Positions 41,529 through 51,700 of a DNA stretch of 64,000 nucleotides are shown here, piece by piece. The notes under the pieces were generated by a model that did no database searches, was not told where the DNA came from, and was given only the letters and a program-made list of their open reading frames with translations. Origin of the DNA: Brettanomyces bruxellensis (Eukaryota > Ascomycota > Pichiomycetes > Pichiales > Pichiaceae); the NCBI RefSeq assembly GCF_011074885.1, contig NC_054690.1:2919001-2983000 (forward strand), in the 5' to 3' direction. The position numbers and the translations under genes were made by a program. The first letter of the stretch is position 1; the number at the start of each line of letters is the position of its first letter.

Positions 41529-42194
41529 CTAATGATAATCATCGTAATCATCTTTAAACCCACTCGGAAGTGGTCGAGCTTCTTCCCCGCTTTCATCATC
41601 ACTATCATCAAATGCATCAAACGAATCCACAGGTGCCAAACCAGGAGTAAGTCCCGGGACGCTAACTAATCCATTACTTACTTTTCCCTCGAACTGCACC
41701 TGCTTAAGCGACTTTTCACCCACCTTTTGAACATTTCTTTTGAGATATGATGAATACAGTATTTCTTCCTCTAAAGCTATGATTTCATGTTGATTATTTG
41801 GTTTCAATAAATTTAAACGTGATACATTTTCATTCACTAGATTGCCAACTGTTTGTTTGTCACCACTAGCCAATTTTCCTAAGAGTTCAACTTCCTTCCG
41901 GGTTTCCAAGTGCTTTCGTATCACAGCTTTTCTTTGCCTTTTTTCTATACTTTTCATTTTTCTTTGTAATTTTCTCTGTCCTCTCATTCTTTTTGTTTGC
42001 ATCCTAATCCTAGCTATTTTTGAAGCGCCAGGACCGTGACCACTAAAGTCATCGGCAACAACTTTGACATATTTTTTCTCATCGTCGTTTGTATTATTTT
42101 GTATTGTAGACGCTGAAGGAATATATGATTCAATCAATTTATTGACAGTTGCCACGGTTGATTTCTTACTTCGGTTAGATTTAAAAGCACACAT
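41529..42194 (-). CDS. RRT14: Rrt14-like nucleolar protein
   Basis: 221 residues. The protein is strongly basic in the middle (residues 60-100: KRMRGQRKLQRKMKSIEKRQRK) and acidic at the end. The C-terminal VPGLTPGLAPVDSFDAFDDSD matches the PGLTPGLAPV motif of S. cerevisiae Rrt14, a nucleolar protein linked to rDNA transcription and ribosome assembly, with a similar length (206). The assignment rests mainly on that motif, the charge layout and the size. Confidence 0.78.
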   Translation of the reverse strand: MCAFKSNRSKKSTVATVNKLIESYIPSASTIQNNTNDDEKKYVKVVADDFSGHGPGASKIARIRMQTKRMRGQRKLQRKMKSIEKRQRKAVIRKHLETRKEVELLGKLASGDKQTVGNLVNENVSRLNLLKPNNQHEIIALEEEILYSSYLKRNVQKVGEKSLKQVQFEGKVSNGLVSVPGLTPGLAPVDSFDAFDDSDDESGEEARPLPSGFKDDYDDYH

Positions 42195-42314
42195 TTCAAC
42201 AATTTTTCTTCACTGGATCTACAAGAATAGGAAGGATCGTTTAACGATAACGTACTTAAATAAGGGGAAGAATAAAATAAAATTTTTTTAGATGTGATTA
42301 TTTTTCACATGGAT

Positions 42315-42340
42315 AAGCAAATTTAAAAAGCAAATTTAAA
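42315..42340. repeat. Perfect 13-bp tandem duplication (AAGCAAATTTAAA x2)
   Basis: Two adjacent identical 13-mers in the RRT14 upstream region, about 120-145 bp from its start codon. Probably a slippage duplication. Confidence 0.9.
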
Positions 42341-42472
42341 GCGCGCACCAGAACCCCTTGATAACAAATATTATATTTTTGATTTGAATACCCAAAATGT
42401 GAAGTATATATAACTTGAAATAAAAATTAAACGGAAAAAAGATCAAATATTGATGAGATTATTTAGAACACA

Positions 42473-44365
42473 TTAAATCTTAGCCCTTATGACAGACTTT
42501 GATAGAATTTCTTTTAATTCTTGAATGGATTCTGTTAAATAAAATGCCATATAATCTGGATTTAGACCTAGTGGGTTGTTTTTGAATGCTGTGATGTTGA
42601 CATGAAGCCAATGAGGATTAATCATGTAAGCTAGACCAAAGCCTTCTGGAACAACAGGAGACCAACCGTATCCGTTAAATTCATTTGAACTCAACTGTGA
42701 TGTCGAAAGAAACCAATGCTGTGAGTAAGTATACATAGGATTTTTGAAAATATCTGGGATTTTTTCACCGTCTCGCAACATTTTGGTAAGTCCTAACAAA
42801 TGTCTGTCAATACCCAAGCCCTTAGAAGCAACTTTCACATAACGAACATGCGAATTAATTGCAGACCTAAGGGATGCAATTTTTTCTGCACCAGACTTTG
42901 AGGTGTTTTCCCAGTCTCGAACAAACTGGAGAGATTCTTCTGAGACTGAACGGCAAGTTTCGGTTCTTCCTTTGAAATACATTCTGGTTGAAGCACTTTC
43001 ATAAGTTGGTCTTACAGTACCTGTGTATTTATAGTAGGCTAACTGAATTAGCATTTGCACAAATGCATCTGGGGACATTTCATAAGCTTTTATCTCCTCT
43101 TTTCCAAATCCGTGGAATTGCCAGACATTAATACTTAAGGATTCAGTCACTTGTTTGAACGCTTTTTTCTCTTTTTGAATTTGGCTCTGTATGAAAGGGT
43201 CCACTTCAAAGACCAATTCGGTATATTGTGGTGCCGTTTTTTTTTCATCATGAAACTCTGTTACAGACATTTTTGAAATTTGTTTAATGATCCAATCATT
43301 CATTCTCAAGGTTGGAGTCCCATCCATGCGGGAATGTTCTCCGAGAAAGCCGGAGCTTGCATTTTTTGCAACAAAAAGTTGAACTGGCTTATCAAACCAT
43401 CTGTTGTACCCATTTCCGTACCAACAATCGACTGATTTCTCAGCAATAGTTGTTGGGAAATTATCATCTAAACAAAGCACAAAGGATGCGCTTTGAATTT
43501 GTTCAAGTGATATCTTATTTAATGGGTTGTCACACAAATGTTTATAATTGGTTGCCCAAACATCCCGATTGGAGGCGGTCAATATTCCAATAGGATTAGA
43601 GCATCGAGGCTTCTGATGTGAATTATTGTGAACTGCACTTATACTCGCATATAATTGTCCCAATGAAAAACGTTCCCCAGTGTTTAAATCATGATGGTAA
43701 ACCTTATAAAAATATCCATTACTAATTACTATCATAAATCTGTTTTTCTGTGGACTAAATTTGATGGTAGTGTCCGAGGGACGTCCTGGGACCCTGCAAT
43801 TGTTAAACATCCACTTGAAACTTTCCATGCAGAATGGACTACCTTTGATTAATTCCGGTTCAAGAGTTTCGTGCTCAATTTTGCTCATGAAATTAATGAC
43901 TCGGTGTGATAATGCTGCCGATTTCATCAATTGATCCTTTCCGATCTCCGTGTTGAGATTTTTATGAGAAAAGAAATAAGAAACAAAAGGTGAGACAGGT
44001 TCCCTATATCCAAGATATGCATAATTATCCCATATAGTGCTTAGCCAATTTCTCTTTCCCTCTGCAAAATGAGAAAGCCTTTTTTGTAACTCGGGTCCTT
44101 CAACCTCTTTAAAGTTGTCAATAACTTTACAATAATTTTGGTAGAATGTATCTTCTCTTCCAAGAGGATAAAAAGGGATTATTGCTCTTTTGTAAAGTGT
44201 TAACGTCTGATCCAACGAAGGCACTGGTAATGAAGGGAGATTATTCTGATATTTGAATAATGTCCCCTTCCCTTTTTCTGTTGTCGAATATAATGAAACG
44301 GGCATGCATTTAACCCGTGATGATTTCAATCCTAATAGCTTAAACGTACTCCAATGTGGTAACAT
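42473..44365 (-). CDS. CAT2: Carnitine O-acetyltransferase (mitochondrial/peroxisomal)
   Basis: 630 residues from the first ATG (the open frame extends 24 bases upstream only to a TTG). It transfers acetyl groups between CoA and carnitine to shuttle acetyl units from peroxisomes to mitochondria. The catalytic histidine lies in FLGEHSRMDGTP (about residue 331), and the CoA/carnitine site region includes ETCRSVSEESLQFV. The N-terminus MLPHWSTFKLLGLKSSRVKC is a plausible mitochondrial presequence. A second ATG (MPVSLYST, 21 codons in) would remove it. The protein ends in AKI, a known PTS1 variant. This is the same dual-targeting logic as S. cerevisiae Cat2. Confidence 0.93.
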   Translation of the reverse strand: MLPHWSTFKLLGLKSSRVKCMPVSLYSTTEKGKGTLFKYQNNLPSLPVPSLDQTLTLYKRAIIPFYPLGREDTFYQNYCKVIDNFKEVEGPELQKRLSHFAEGKRNWLSTIWDNYAYLGYREPVSPFVSYFFSHKNLNTEIGKDQLMKSAALSHRVINFMSKIEHETLEPELIKGSPFCMESFKWMFNNCRVPGRPSDTTIKFSPQKNRFMIVISNGYFYKVYHHDLNTGERFSLGQLYASISAVHNNSHQKPRCSNPIGILTASNRDVWATNYKHLCDNPLNKISLEQIQSASFVLCLDDNFPTTIAEKSVDCWYGNGYNRWFDKPVQLFVAKNASSGFLGEHSRMDGTPTLRMNDWIIKQISKMSVTEFHDEKKTAPQYTELVFEVDPFIQSQIQKEKKAFKQVTESLSINVWQFHGFGKEEIKAYEMSPDAFVQMLIQLAYYKYTGTVRPTYESASTRMYFKGRTETCRSVSEESLQFVRDWENTSKSGAEKIASLRSAINSHVRYVKVASKGLGIDRHLLGLTKMLRDGEKIPDIFKNPMYTYSQHWFLSTSQLSSNEFNGYGWSPVVPEGFGLAYMINPHWLHVNITAFKNNPLGLNPDYMAFYLTESIQELKEILSKSVIRAKI

Positions 44366-44989
44366 TTCAGATGAAAAGGGGTGTGACAAATTTTTAATTA
44401 AGATAATAAATAACTTGATTTGCGAAGATGAAATAAAAAATAAACTTCAAATGCAGAAAACCCTTTTTACACTTCTGTGAAAGGAAAAGATGTGTCTTAT
44501 ATGTCACTTGCAGGGTCCCTGCGAAAATCGTATAGTGGGAAAAACGCAAGCCAATGATCACCCTGTGTTCCTGTATATTCTTGGAATTGGTCAATGAATA
44601 CATTTACTAACATACATTACAAATCAATTGTGTCATTAATTTTAGGGAGAAAGGATAAATGCTAACTGATAGGCTGTTGCAATTATAGTTAGATTTTAAA
44701 CAAACCAACTAAAAAAAGGAGTTCAGTATTCTGCCGAAAAATTGCGGGGTAGGAGGAGTAGGATCTCAGTTCTCGCTAATTGCTATTGTTATTGTTATGC
44801 AGATCCTCAAAAATATTTAAAAACTTTTTAATCTGTACTACACTTGGAAGACAAACTATATTAGAGAGTATAATCAACTGTCGCATGAAAATACAATTTC
44901 CGATTACCAAATAACATAATAATGCCTGCTAAGTTTCCGGCTCGCCGAGTAACCCAGTTCTCGAACTGATTGTGCTGTGTCTTAAAATG
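44366..44989. promoter_or_regulatory. CAT2 promoter / SPT8 3' region
   Basis: 624 bp between tandem minus-strand genes. It contains a GC box (listed separately) and two GC-richer patches: AGGGTCCCT near 44513 and CCGGCTCGCCGAG near 44937. No reading frame. Confidence 0.5.
44737..44749 (+). promoter_or_regulatory. Mig1-type glucose-repression box (AAAAATTGCGGGG)
   Basis: GCGGGG preceded by an A/T stretch is the Mig1 consensus. It lies about 375 bp upstream of CAT2, a gene class repressed by glucose in S. cerevisiae. Motif seen; role inferred. Confidence 0.4.
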
Positions 44990-46723
44990 TTAAGCCTTCT
45001 GAATCTCATAAATAAACACGTAATCTGCTGCTTTACCCTGCCATCCCCTGTTTCCACTGGCACTTACTATAAATCTCGATGTAGGGTCAACATACATGTC
45101 ACTTAAAACGCCACCATTGTGACCTGGAACAATCATAAACGGCACCCTTTTCCTTCTTCTTTTGTGATGATGGTGATGTTCAGTTCCGTGCAAATGTATG
45201 CGATTGTCATCATCCGTATTATAATCAGACAACCTTAAATCGTATAAACGAATATTATCCTGACAACCGCAAAGCAAATAATTTCTGTTTGGGAAGGCTC
45301 TGACGCAGCTGACAGGACCAGACGCAAGAGGAAATCTCAAAATGTTTTTGTATGAATTGAGATTTCTAATATCAAATTCCTCCACAGTTGAGTTTCTCCG
45401 CCCGATGTATATTGAATTTCCATCAGATGACCAAATTGCCGACATACACCATGGCGTTGTTTCTTTTTGAAGACCTATTCTTGCCACATTGTTGCTTCCA
45501 TTAGACACTCTTGAGTCCCATACATCAACTATACCATTAATAGATGAAGTAATGAAAACATCATCGGATCTGACAATACTTTCATAAAGTCCAGAATGTA
45601 AGGTATTTTTCGATTGCGTTGAAAAATCTTTTTTGATCTGATCATTTGTGTCATCCTGTTTGTTTCCAACAGACTCGGCACTTTCTCTTTTCTCAGATTC
45701 GTTATCAGAATCCCGACCATTCTTTTCTATCCCTTGAGATTCATCAAATAACGCATCCACATCCTCATCTTCATCATTGCTATCATTGTTATTATCATCA
45801 TTGTTCTTTTCTGATGAGTTCGCAAGCTGTAAATTGATTCCCCCAACGGGCCTGCAATCTAAACTGGATACTTGACCAGTAGATTTATCGAATATTTCAG
45901 TGGCAACTCCCATATTTAGGTCCCATCGAAGTATTTTTTTGTCCCATGAACCACTCAAAAATTTCGTTTCGTCATTATTCAACTTTAGGCATGAAACAGC
46001 AGTACTATGCTGAAACTTGTCTTTACCATCTTTGAAATAATATTGTATACACCCTTCATTTGATCGAGTCGTCTGTAATGTAATACCACCACTTTTGAGC
46101 CCACTTAATAGCCAAAATGCATCGGATTGCACTGCCATAGAATAAACCGGGGAAAGGCGAGGTTCGTATGCGGTGATAGTACTGACATCAATCTTTTTAT
46201 TTCTACCTTTGCCTTTTACAGGTTCTTCCATTATTTCCGTTAGCAAAGCCTCTTTATAGTATGGTTGCTCGTTTTCCCAATAAGACTCGTTCATGCCACC
46301 AAATGATATTGAATCAACTAATTGGTGCCTTTGGGCAACGGTTAATGGCGATTTCCCCTCAACAGAACCAAAAAAGTCGAACTTTCTAATCAATCCATCT
46401 TCCCCCCCAGTAAACAGCCACTTTGGGCCCTTCGATAAAGCGATAGAATGAACCGGTGTTGAGTAAGGAATTGCAACAATTGGAGCGATATCCTTGAAAT
46501 CTCCCTTTCCTGCATCTTTAACAAGCTTTTGCCTCTCCGTTAAATCACCATATGTCTTTGTTTGCTGGGTATCTAGCACTTCAACTTTGGAATTATTTTG
46601 GGAACTACTTCCAATTTCAGCTGAATTATCCTGGTCTTCCTTCAAAGAATCATTCAATGGAACTGGTGCCTTGGTGGGGCTTATCTCATTACACCCATTT
46701 CGAATATTATCGGTTTTCGCCAT
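44990..46723 (-). CDS. SPT8: SAGA subunit Spt8 (WD40)
   Basis: 577 residues. Spt8 recruits and inhibits or delivers TBP in the SAGA coactivator. The N-terminal acidic/polar region leads into IVAIPYSTPVHSIALSKGPKWLFTGGEDGLIRKFDF (split blocks, about residues 83-118), diagnostic of Spt8. Further WD repeats include LSGSWDKKILRWDLN (about 256-270), a long acidic insert (about 300-355) rich in N/D/E, SSINGIVDVWDSR, and the terminal RFIVSASGNRGWQGKAADYVFIYEI. A His/Arg-rich loop (EHHHHHKRRRKR) lies near 515. Size agrees with S. cerevisiae Spt8 (602). Confidence 0.93.
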   Translation of the reverse strand: MAKTDNIRNGCNEISPTKAPVPLNDSLKEDQDNSAEIGSSSQNNSKVEVLDTQQTKTYGDLTERQKLVKDAGKGDFKDIAPIVAIPYSTPVHSIALSKGPKWLFTGGEDGLIRKFDFFGSVEGKSPLTVAQRHQLVDSISFGGMNESYWENEQPYYKEALLTEIMEEPVKGKGRNKKIDVSTITAYEPRLSPVYSMAVQSDAFWLLSGLKSGGITLQTTRSNEGCIQYYFKDGKDKFQHSTAVSCLKLNNDETKFLSGSWDKKILRWDLNMGVATEIFDKSTGQVSSLDCRPVGGINLQLANSSEKNNDDNNNDSNDEDEDVDALFDESQGIEKNGRDSDNESEKRESAESVGNKQDDTNDQIKKDFSTQSKNTLHSGLYESIVRSDDVFITSSINGIVDVWDSRVSNGSNNVARIGLQKETTPWCMSAIWSSDGNSIYIGRRNSTVEEFDIRNLNSYKNILRFPLASGPVSCVRAFPNRNYLLCGCQDNIRLYDLRLSDYNTDDDNRIHLHGTEHHHHHKRRRKRVPFMIVPGHNGGVLSDMYVDPTSRFIVSASGNRGWQGKAADYVFIYEIQKA

Positions 46724-47049
46724 TACAAAACTATTATATTATTAAATATAAGATTTTGAAATGAATACCGATAATCGAACGATAGAATGTAGGAACCGTT
46801 TGTTTATGGTTTTTTCGTAGTTCTGATCTCCGAAGAGAAGAAAGGCTTGGGGCTCGAAGTAGATTTAAAAAATATCGAAAAAAAAAAAAAATTCATAAGA
46901 AAAATATCGGTTACCCAAATGAAGGAAAATGAGTTTATGTCTAAAGTGTAATGATACTGTGTCTAAACTGATATACCACATGGTTTTTGAACCAGCAAAT
47001 TTTGGTTTCGATTATCATACTTTAAATATAGTATTAATAATACTGAATT
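46724..47049. promoter_or_regulatory. Divergent promoter, SPT8 / CAF16
   Basis: A 326-bp shared upstream region of two transcription-related genes. It contains an A-rich tract of 14 (around 46876-46890) that could exclude nucleosomes. No factor site assigned. Confidence 0.5.
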
Positions 47050-48000
47050 ATGGATGAATTAGAACCTTTATCAATTTGTGCAGAGCATTTATGTTACCGT
47101 TACCCAAATACAAAAGTTGGTCTCTTTGACATCAACTTGAAATTAAAGAGAGGATCAAGACTTCTTTTAGTGGGACCAAACGGAGCGGGAAAGTCTACCT
47201 TGCTTAAAATTTTGGCTGGCCAACGATTGATTAAAGATGGAAAAGTTCTATTAAATGGACGTGACCCTTTTGATATGAGAAATAGAGGCAACCAGATAGT
47301 TACTTACTTGGGGACCGAGTGGGCCAATAACGAAATTACACAACGTGATATTCCCGTGACAGTTTTGGTAGAGTCCATTGGTGGAAGTTATTACAAGGAA
47401 AGAAGGGATATGTTAATTAATCTTTTGGACATTGATATTACTTGGAGGATGAATCAGTGCTCCGACGGTGAGAGAAGGAGGGTTCAGTTATGCATGGGCT
47501 TATTAAAGCCTTGGGATTTACTTCTTTTGGATGAGGTTACCGTTGATTTAGACGTACTAGTTAGGTACCGTTTGCTAGAGTTTTTAAAGAAGGAAACAGA
47601 GACCAGAAATTGCACTATTGTGTACGCAACTCATATTTTTGATGGCCTAGGAGAGTGGCCCACGGAAATTATTCATTTGAACTGCGGTATAATTGTGAGG
47701 CGATATAATCCGGAAAACATAAACTTTTTAAATAAATCCGAGAAACCGGTTGATGAGGAGGAGATTGATGCTGATGAAGTGGAGGAGCGTAATCAAATAA
47801 AAATGAAAGTGGATATAGAAAAAATAAGGAGTTTCTATCCGTTAGCATTACACTGGTTAAAAGAAGACCTTAAGGTGAGGGGTGAGAGAACTGAAGATAA
47901 ATCAAAGCCAAACTTCGACAATTTAACTAAAAAGCTGATTTCGTTCTATTATGACGACAAAGATCGCCTGGACAAATATTTCAGAGAGACGCAACAATAA
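47050..48000 (+). CDS. CAF16: Caf16, Ccr4-Not-associated ABC ATPase
   Basis: 316 residues. A single soluble ABC domain without membrane segments (group of non-transporter ABC proteins). Walker A GPNGAGKST (about residues 42-50), signature-like CSDGERRRVQL (about 140-150), Walker B LLLLDEVTVDLD (about 158-169) and the H-loop histidine in YATHIFDGL (about 193-201) are all present. The helical C-terminal extension (about 235-316) is typical of Caf16, which associates with Ccr4-Not and the Mediator/Srb9-11 module. Length equals the family norm (289 in S. cerevisiae). Confidence 0.94.
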   Translation: MDELEPLSICAEHLCYRYPNTKVGLFDINLKLKRGSRLLLVGPNGAGKSTLLKILAGQRLIKDGKVLLNGRDPFDMRNRGNQIVTYLGTEWANNEITQRDIPVTVLVESIGGSYYKERRDMLINLLDIDITWRMNQCSDGERRRVQLCMGLLKPWDLLLLDEVTVDLDVLVRYRLLEFLKKETETRNCTIVYATHIFDGLGEWPTEIIHLNCGIIVRRYNPENINFLNKSEKPVDEEEIDADEVEERNQIKMKVDIEKIRSFYPLALHWLKEDLKVRGERTEDKSKPNFDNLTKKLISFYYDDKDRLDKYFRETQQ

Positions 48001-48709
48001 TGAATAGATGGCACCTATAAATACATAAAAAATGAAATTTTTTATCTAATGTTAAGATGTGATGCGTAAAATAATACTTGCCGGGGTTCAACGCATTTAA
48101 CCGCCGCTTTCACTTTACGGGCCGCATCGCTTTCTAATACACAACTTGTCCTTACATATTTTTTTCTTTCGCCTTCTGGTGGTATCCTCTAAATTATCGT
48201 GTTGATTTAAAATCTTTCCATCTTCCATCAAAAGAGCGGAAAACACCAAAATTTTGGGGGTGCCGAAAAGACTAGCGGTTTTCGGGGTCCTGGTGTTCTT
48301 GGAAGGGTAAAAAAAAAAAAACTTCTCCTTGTTTTAAAGCAGTAATAGGCAAATACCGACCGTGTGGTTCGACTTCCAAAATCCCCAAGTCCGAAACCAT
48401 TTTTCCTCTGTCTCTCCCTCCCTTTTTTTATTTCGAGATAATAGCTATCTAGTATCCAAAAACTTAATTTGTACCTATTAGTTTTTATTTATTATATTTT
48501 CAGTTCATAATATACAAGTTGTTACCAGAAATTGGAACGGTTAATATAATTACTTTGTTTCGGGCTTCAGCTTGACATAGGTAGGGCAAGTCTGTTTAAC
48601 TTCTTGCTGCACGAATCAGAGTTCGGCGATCCAATAGATTGTTCGCTCTGCTTTATATGCTAAAATTAAAAGATTTACTAGAGGTCTTAGTACAAGTTTT
48701 TTTTTCTAT
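48001..48709. promoter_or_regulatory. Upstream region of the zinc-cluster gene, with two palindromes
   Basis: 709 bp. It contains the perfect palindrome CCAAAATTTTGG (48246-48257) and, 6 bp further, CCGAAAA-N9-TTTTCGG (48263-48285). The CGG-containing second motif resembles sites bound by Zn2Cys6 dimers, and the downstream gene encodes such a factor, so autoregulation is possible. Confidence 0.45.
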
Positions 48710-51700
48710 ATGAGTTCTGGTATCAACCAGTCAAGTACTGGTAATGATGTGGACAATAACTCCCTAGGAAATCATGAAGTTTTAACTTCTAAGGTGAACG
48801 AAAACTTATCTTCAAGGAATTTGGCATCATCCGGCAGGAAAGCCACATCAAAAGCAAAGCAAAATCCTAGTGCCAAGGACACAGTTATACACAAAACGAA
48901 AGAAAAGAAAAGTAGATCAACTTCCTGTTATCTATGCCAGAAACGAAAACAAAAATGTGACCAAAGATTTCCAAGTTGCACAAACTGTATCAAAGCACAC
49001 GTTAAATGTATACAGCCACCAAGGTATGGGGAAAATTATAGGGCACATGTCAAAGATGATTATACAATATTACTCGAGAAGAAGGTGAAACAGCTAGAGA
49101 AACTTCTGGATCAGACAACCAAGAAGATTTCCCGTATGGAGAAGGAGGCCTTTGATATGGCAGCAAAGCATACAAATAGTTCTTCAAAAGACGTTACCGG
49201 AGTTACGAATGATGATGACAATGAAGACGCAGTGAATTCAAATGTCGAAAATTCTCCTTCTGATCTGGTGTCATTACAGAAATCACCTATAGGTAATCGT
49301 ACCGGAACATCTAAAGATTCTGCTTCGAACAAATTTCTCAAGTACAGAAAAATAGGGAATTTATTAGATACATCACGAAATACTGCAAGATCCTACCTTC
49401 CGTATGACCAGTTTGATAACTTATTAAATAAACCATACGAGTATTTTGTTTCCGATAACAGCAGTAAAATTGGGCTATCATTGGTTTCGCATTATTCATT
49501 GTTGGATTACATGCGTTATAACCCATCGTTCAACGTTGATAAGAACTTATCTAAGCAGCTTGTGGATATCTATTTTACTATGATGCAATACAAGTTCCCC
49601 CTTTTAAACGAACAAGAAATTCTTCAGTTTCATCATGATTACTATCAAAGAAGGACATTTTCAAATCACTCGGACTATCACTTCAAAGCCGCAAGAATGT
49701 TTCTTCTTTTCTCATTTTCTGCCCTGCTTTATAGAGCTACAGGACGGTATCGTGGACCCCATCCGTATCGTTTTTTTTCTAGTGCATTGAGACATATGGT
49801 TTTCTTCCACAATCTGGAACCTTTAAAGAAGGTGGAAATTCTTGCGTTACTGTGTGCACTTGTGAACAGGACCGACAAGGATTCAAATTGCCTTTATCTC
49901 ATAATTTCTGATGCTATGAAGCTTTGTAACCAGTTGAATTTGCATAAGCCAAAGTCGTACAAAAATGTATCATCAACCTTAAGAGAAAGGCATTTGCGCT
50001 GCTTTTGGTGTACATACATATTAGAACGATCTGTTTCGATAGCCGTGGCGAAACCTTTTATCTTGAAGGAGAGCAAGATTGATAATAGGCTACCAATGTT
50101 TGATGGCTTTTTGACATCGGATTCATCTAAACAAACCGGATCACGTTCAAGGCAAAGGGTTGAAGCAAATGAAACACCATTGAATGTAAGTTTTATAAAT
50201 CAAGCAATCAGGATACGGAGGGTAGAATCGTGCTTTGTTGAGGATTTAAATATTTTGAGTTCTGCTTCTATCGCAACTCGGGCACAGCTGCCGAAAGTTC
50301 TGATATATTTTCAGCAATTGCAGAATTGGCGAAAGGAATGTCAGGGATTACAAACAGGGAAAGAAACAGAGGCTCTCTCTGTTTATTATTATAAGGCTGT
50401 GAGAAACCTTATTCAACCGTTTTTGGAGCTTTTGGATCCAGATGATAAACTTTTTAAGGAATGTCAAGCTGCTGCAGGTCAGATATGTCAAGCGATCAAA
50501 GCATATCACCAGAAGACGGTTAGTGGCCATTCAATTCTCAGTATTCATACTACTTTTACTTCCGGGGTTACCCTTATATATTGTCTCTGGTTAGAAAGAA
50601 ATAGAGACGATATGAAAAGAAAACTTCTGGGTGATGATAAAAAGCATACGCGGCCACTTGTTTCTGCGGCTTTGTTTTCTGGACTTGATGATTTACGGGC
50701 CTGCTCCATATCATTGTATGTTATGGCTGAACGGACAAAGTTTGCTTTAAGTTTCCGTGATTCCTTTGATGAGTTAATGCACGCAACGGTGGATAATTTA
50801 ATTATTCGTTGTGGACCAAACTCTTCTGAAATATTGAATTATAGTGAAACTGGTATGCCTCCTGCTGTTTACAGACAGCCAATGCAACACTACCAGCTTG
50901 ATTCCAAATTCACTCAGAAAACCGCTGTGGAAAAGCAGGAAGAAGAAGAAAGGAAGAAAGCAACTGGTCATCTTACAAGACTCGCTATTCCAAAGGGTCT
51001 TAGTCATTTATTAGTTCACTCTCCTATGCATGCTTTCAATTTGGGAGCAAAATCTACATCTTCTTCATTTACCGTTTCTCAAAAACCATTAGTGCAGACT
51101 TCAAGGTTTGCTGAGCAAAGTTCCAAATTTTCAACTCAGCAGTTTTATTCTTCTCCTGCCAGAAGTATGAATTTTGGGACCCTCAACACGTTGCCTTCTC
51201 TCGGAAATACGTCATCACCCACAGTACCAATGAGGTCTCAAGCATTTCCACAACCGTCTGCAGTGCAAACAACCTCCTTCATTCCTGAGAATGCAAAAAG
51301 TCAGGTTTTTCAGCGGGCAACATTGGAGGCTCCGACTGGTTTGGCCTCATCTAATTCGAATATAATCCATGCTAACACACCACCATCTTCAAACATTCAT
51401 CCTAGCAATGTGAATGGCAATCATACACCGTCATCAACAACGACTACGACGACGACAACAACGACAACCTCTTCTTCTAATAATGCAGTTACGAATACTC
51501 CAATAATACCAGAACTTTTGCCATTTGTCGGCAGAACCACGGCAATGATCAATAACATTTCCGTTTGGACTGGAGAATCTGGTCAGCAGATACCACAGAC
51601 AGGATTGGTGATGATTCAACAACAAAATAACGGTACTGGCAGTGGGAATTCAAACTTTTTTATGAATGGAAATGCCGCTGGAAATTCCAACTCAAATGGT

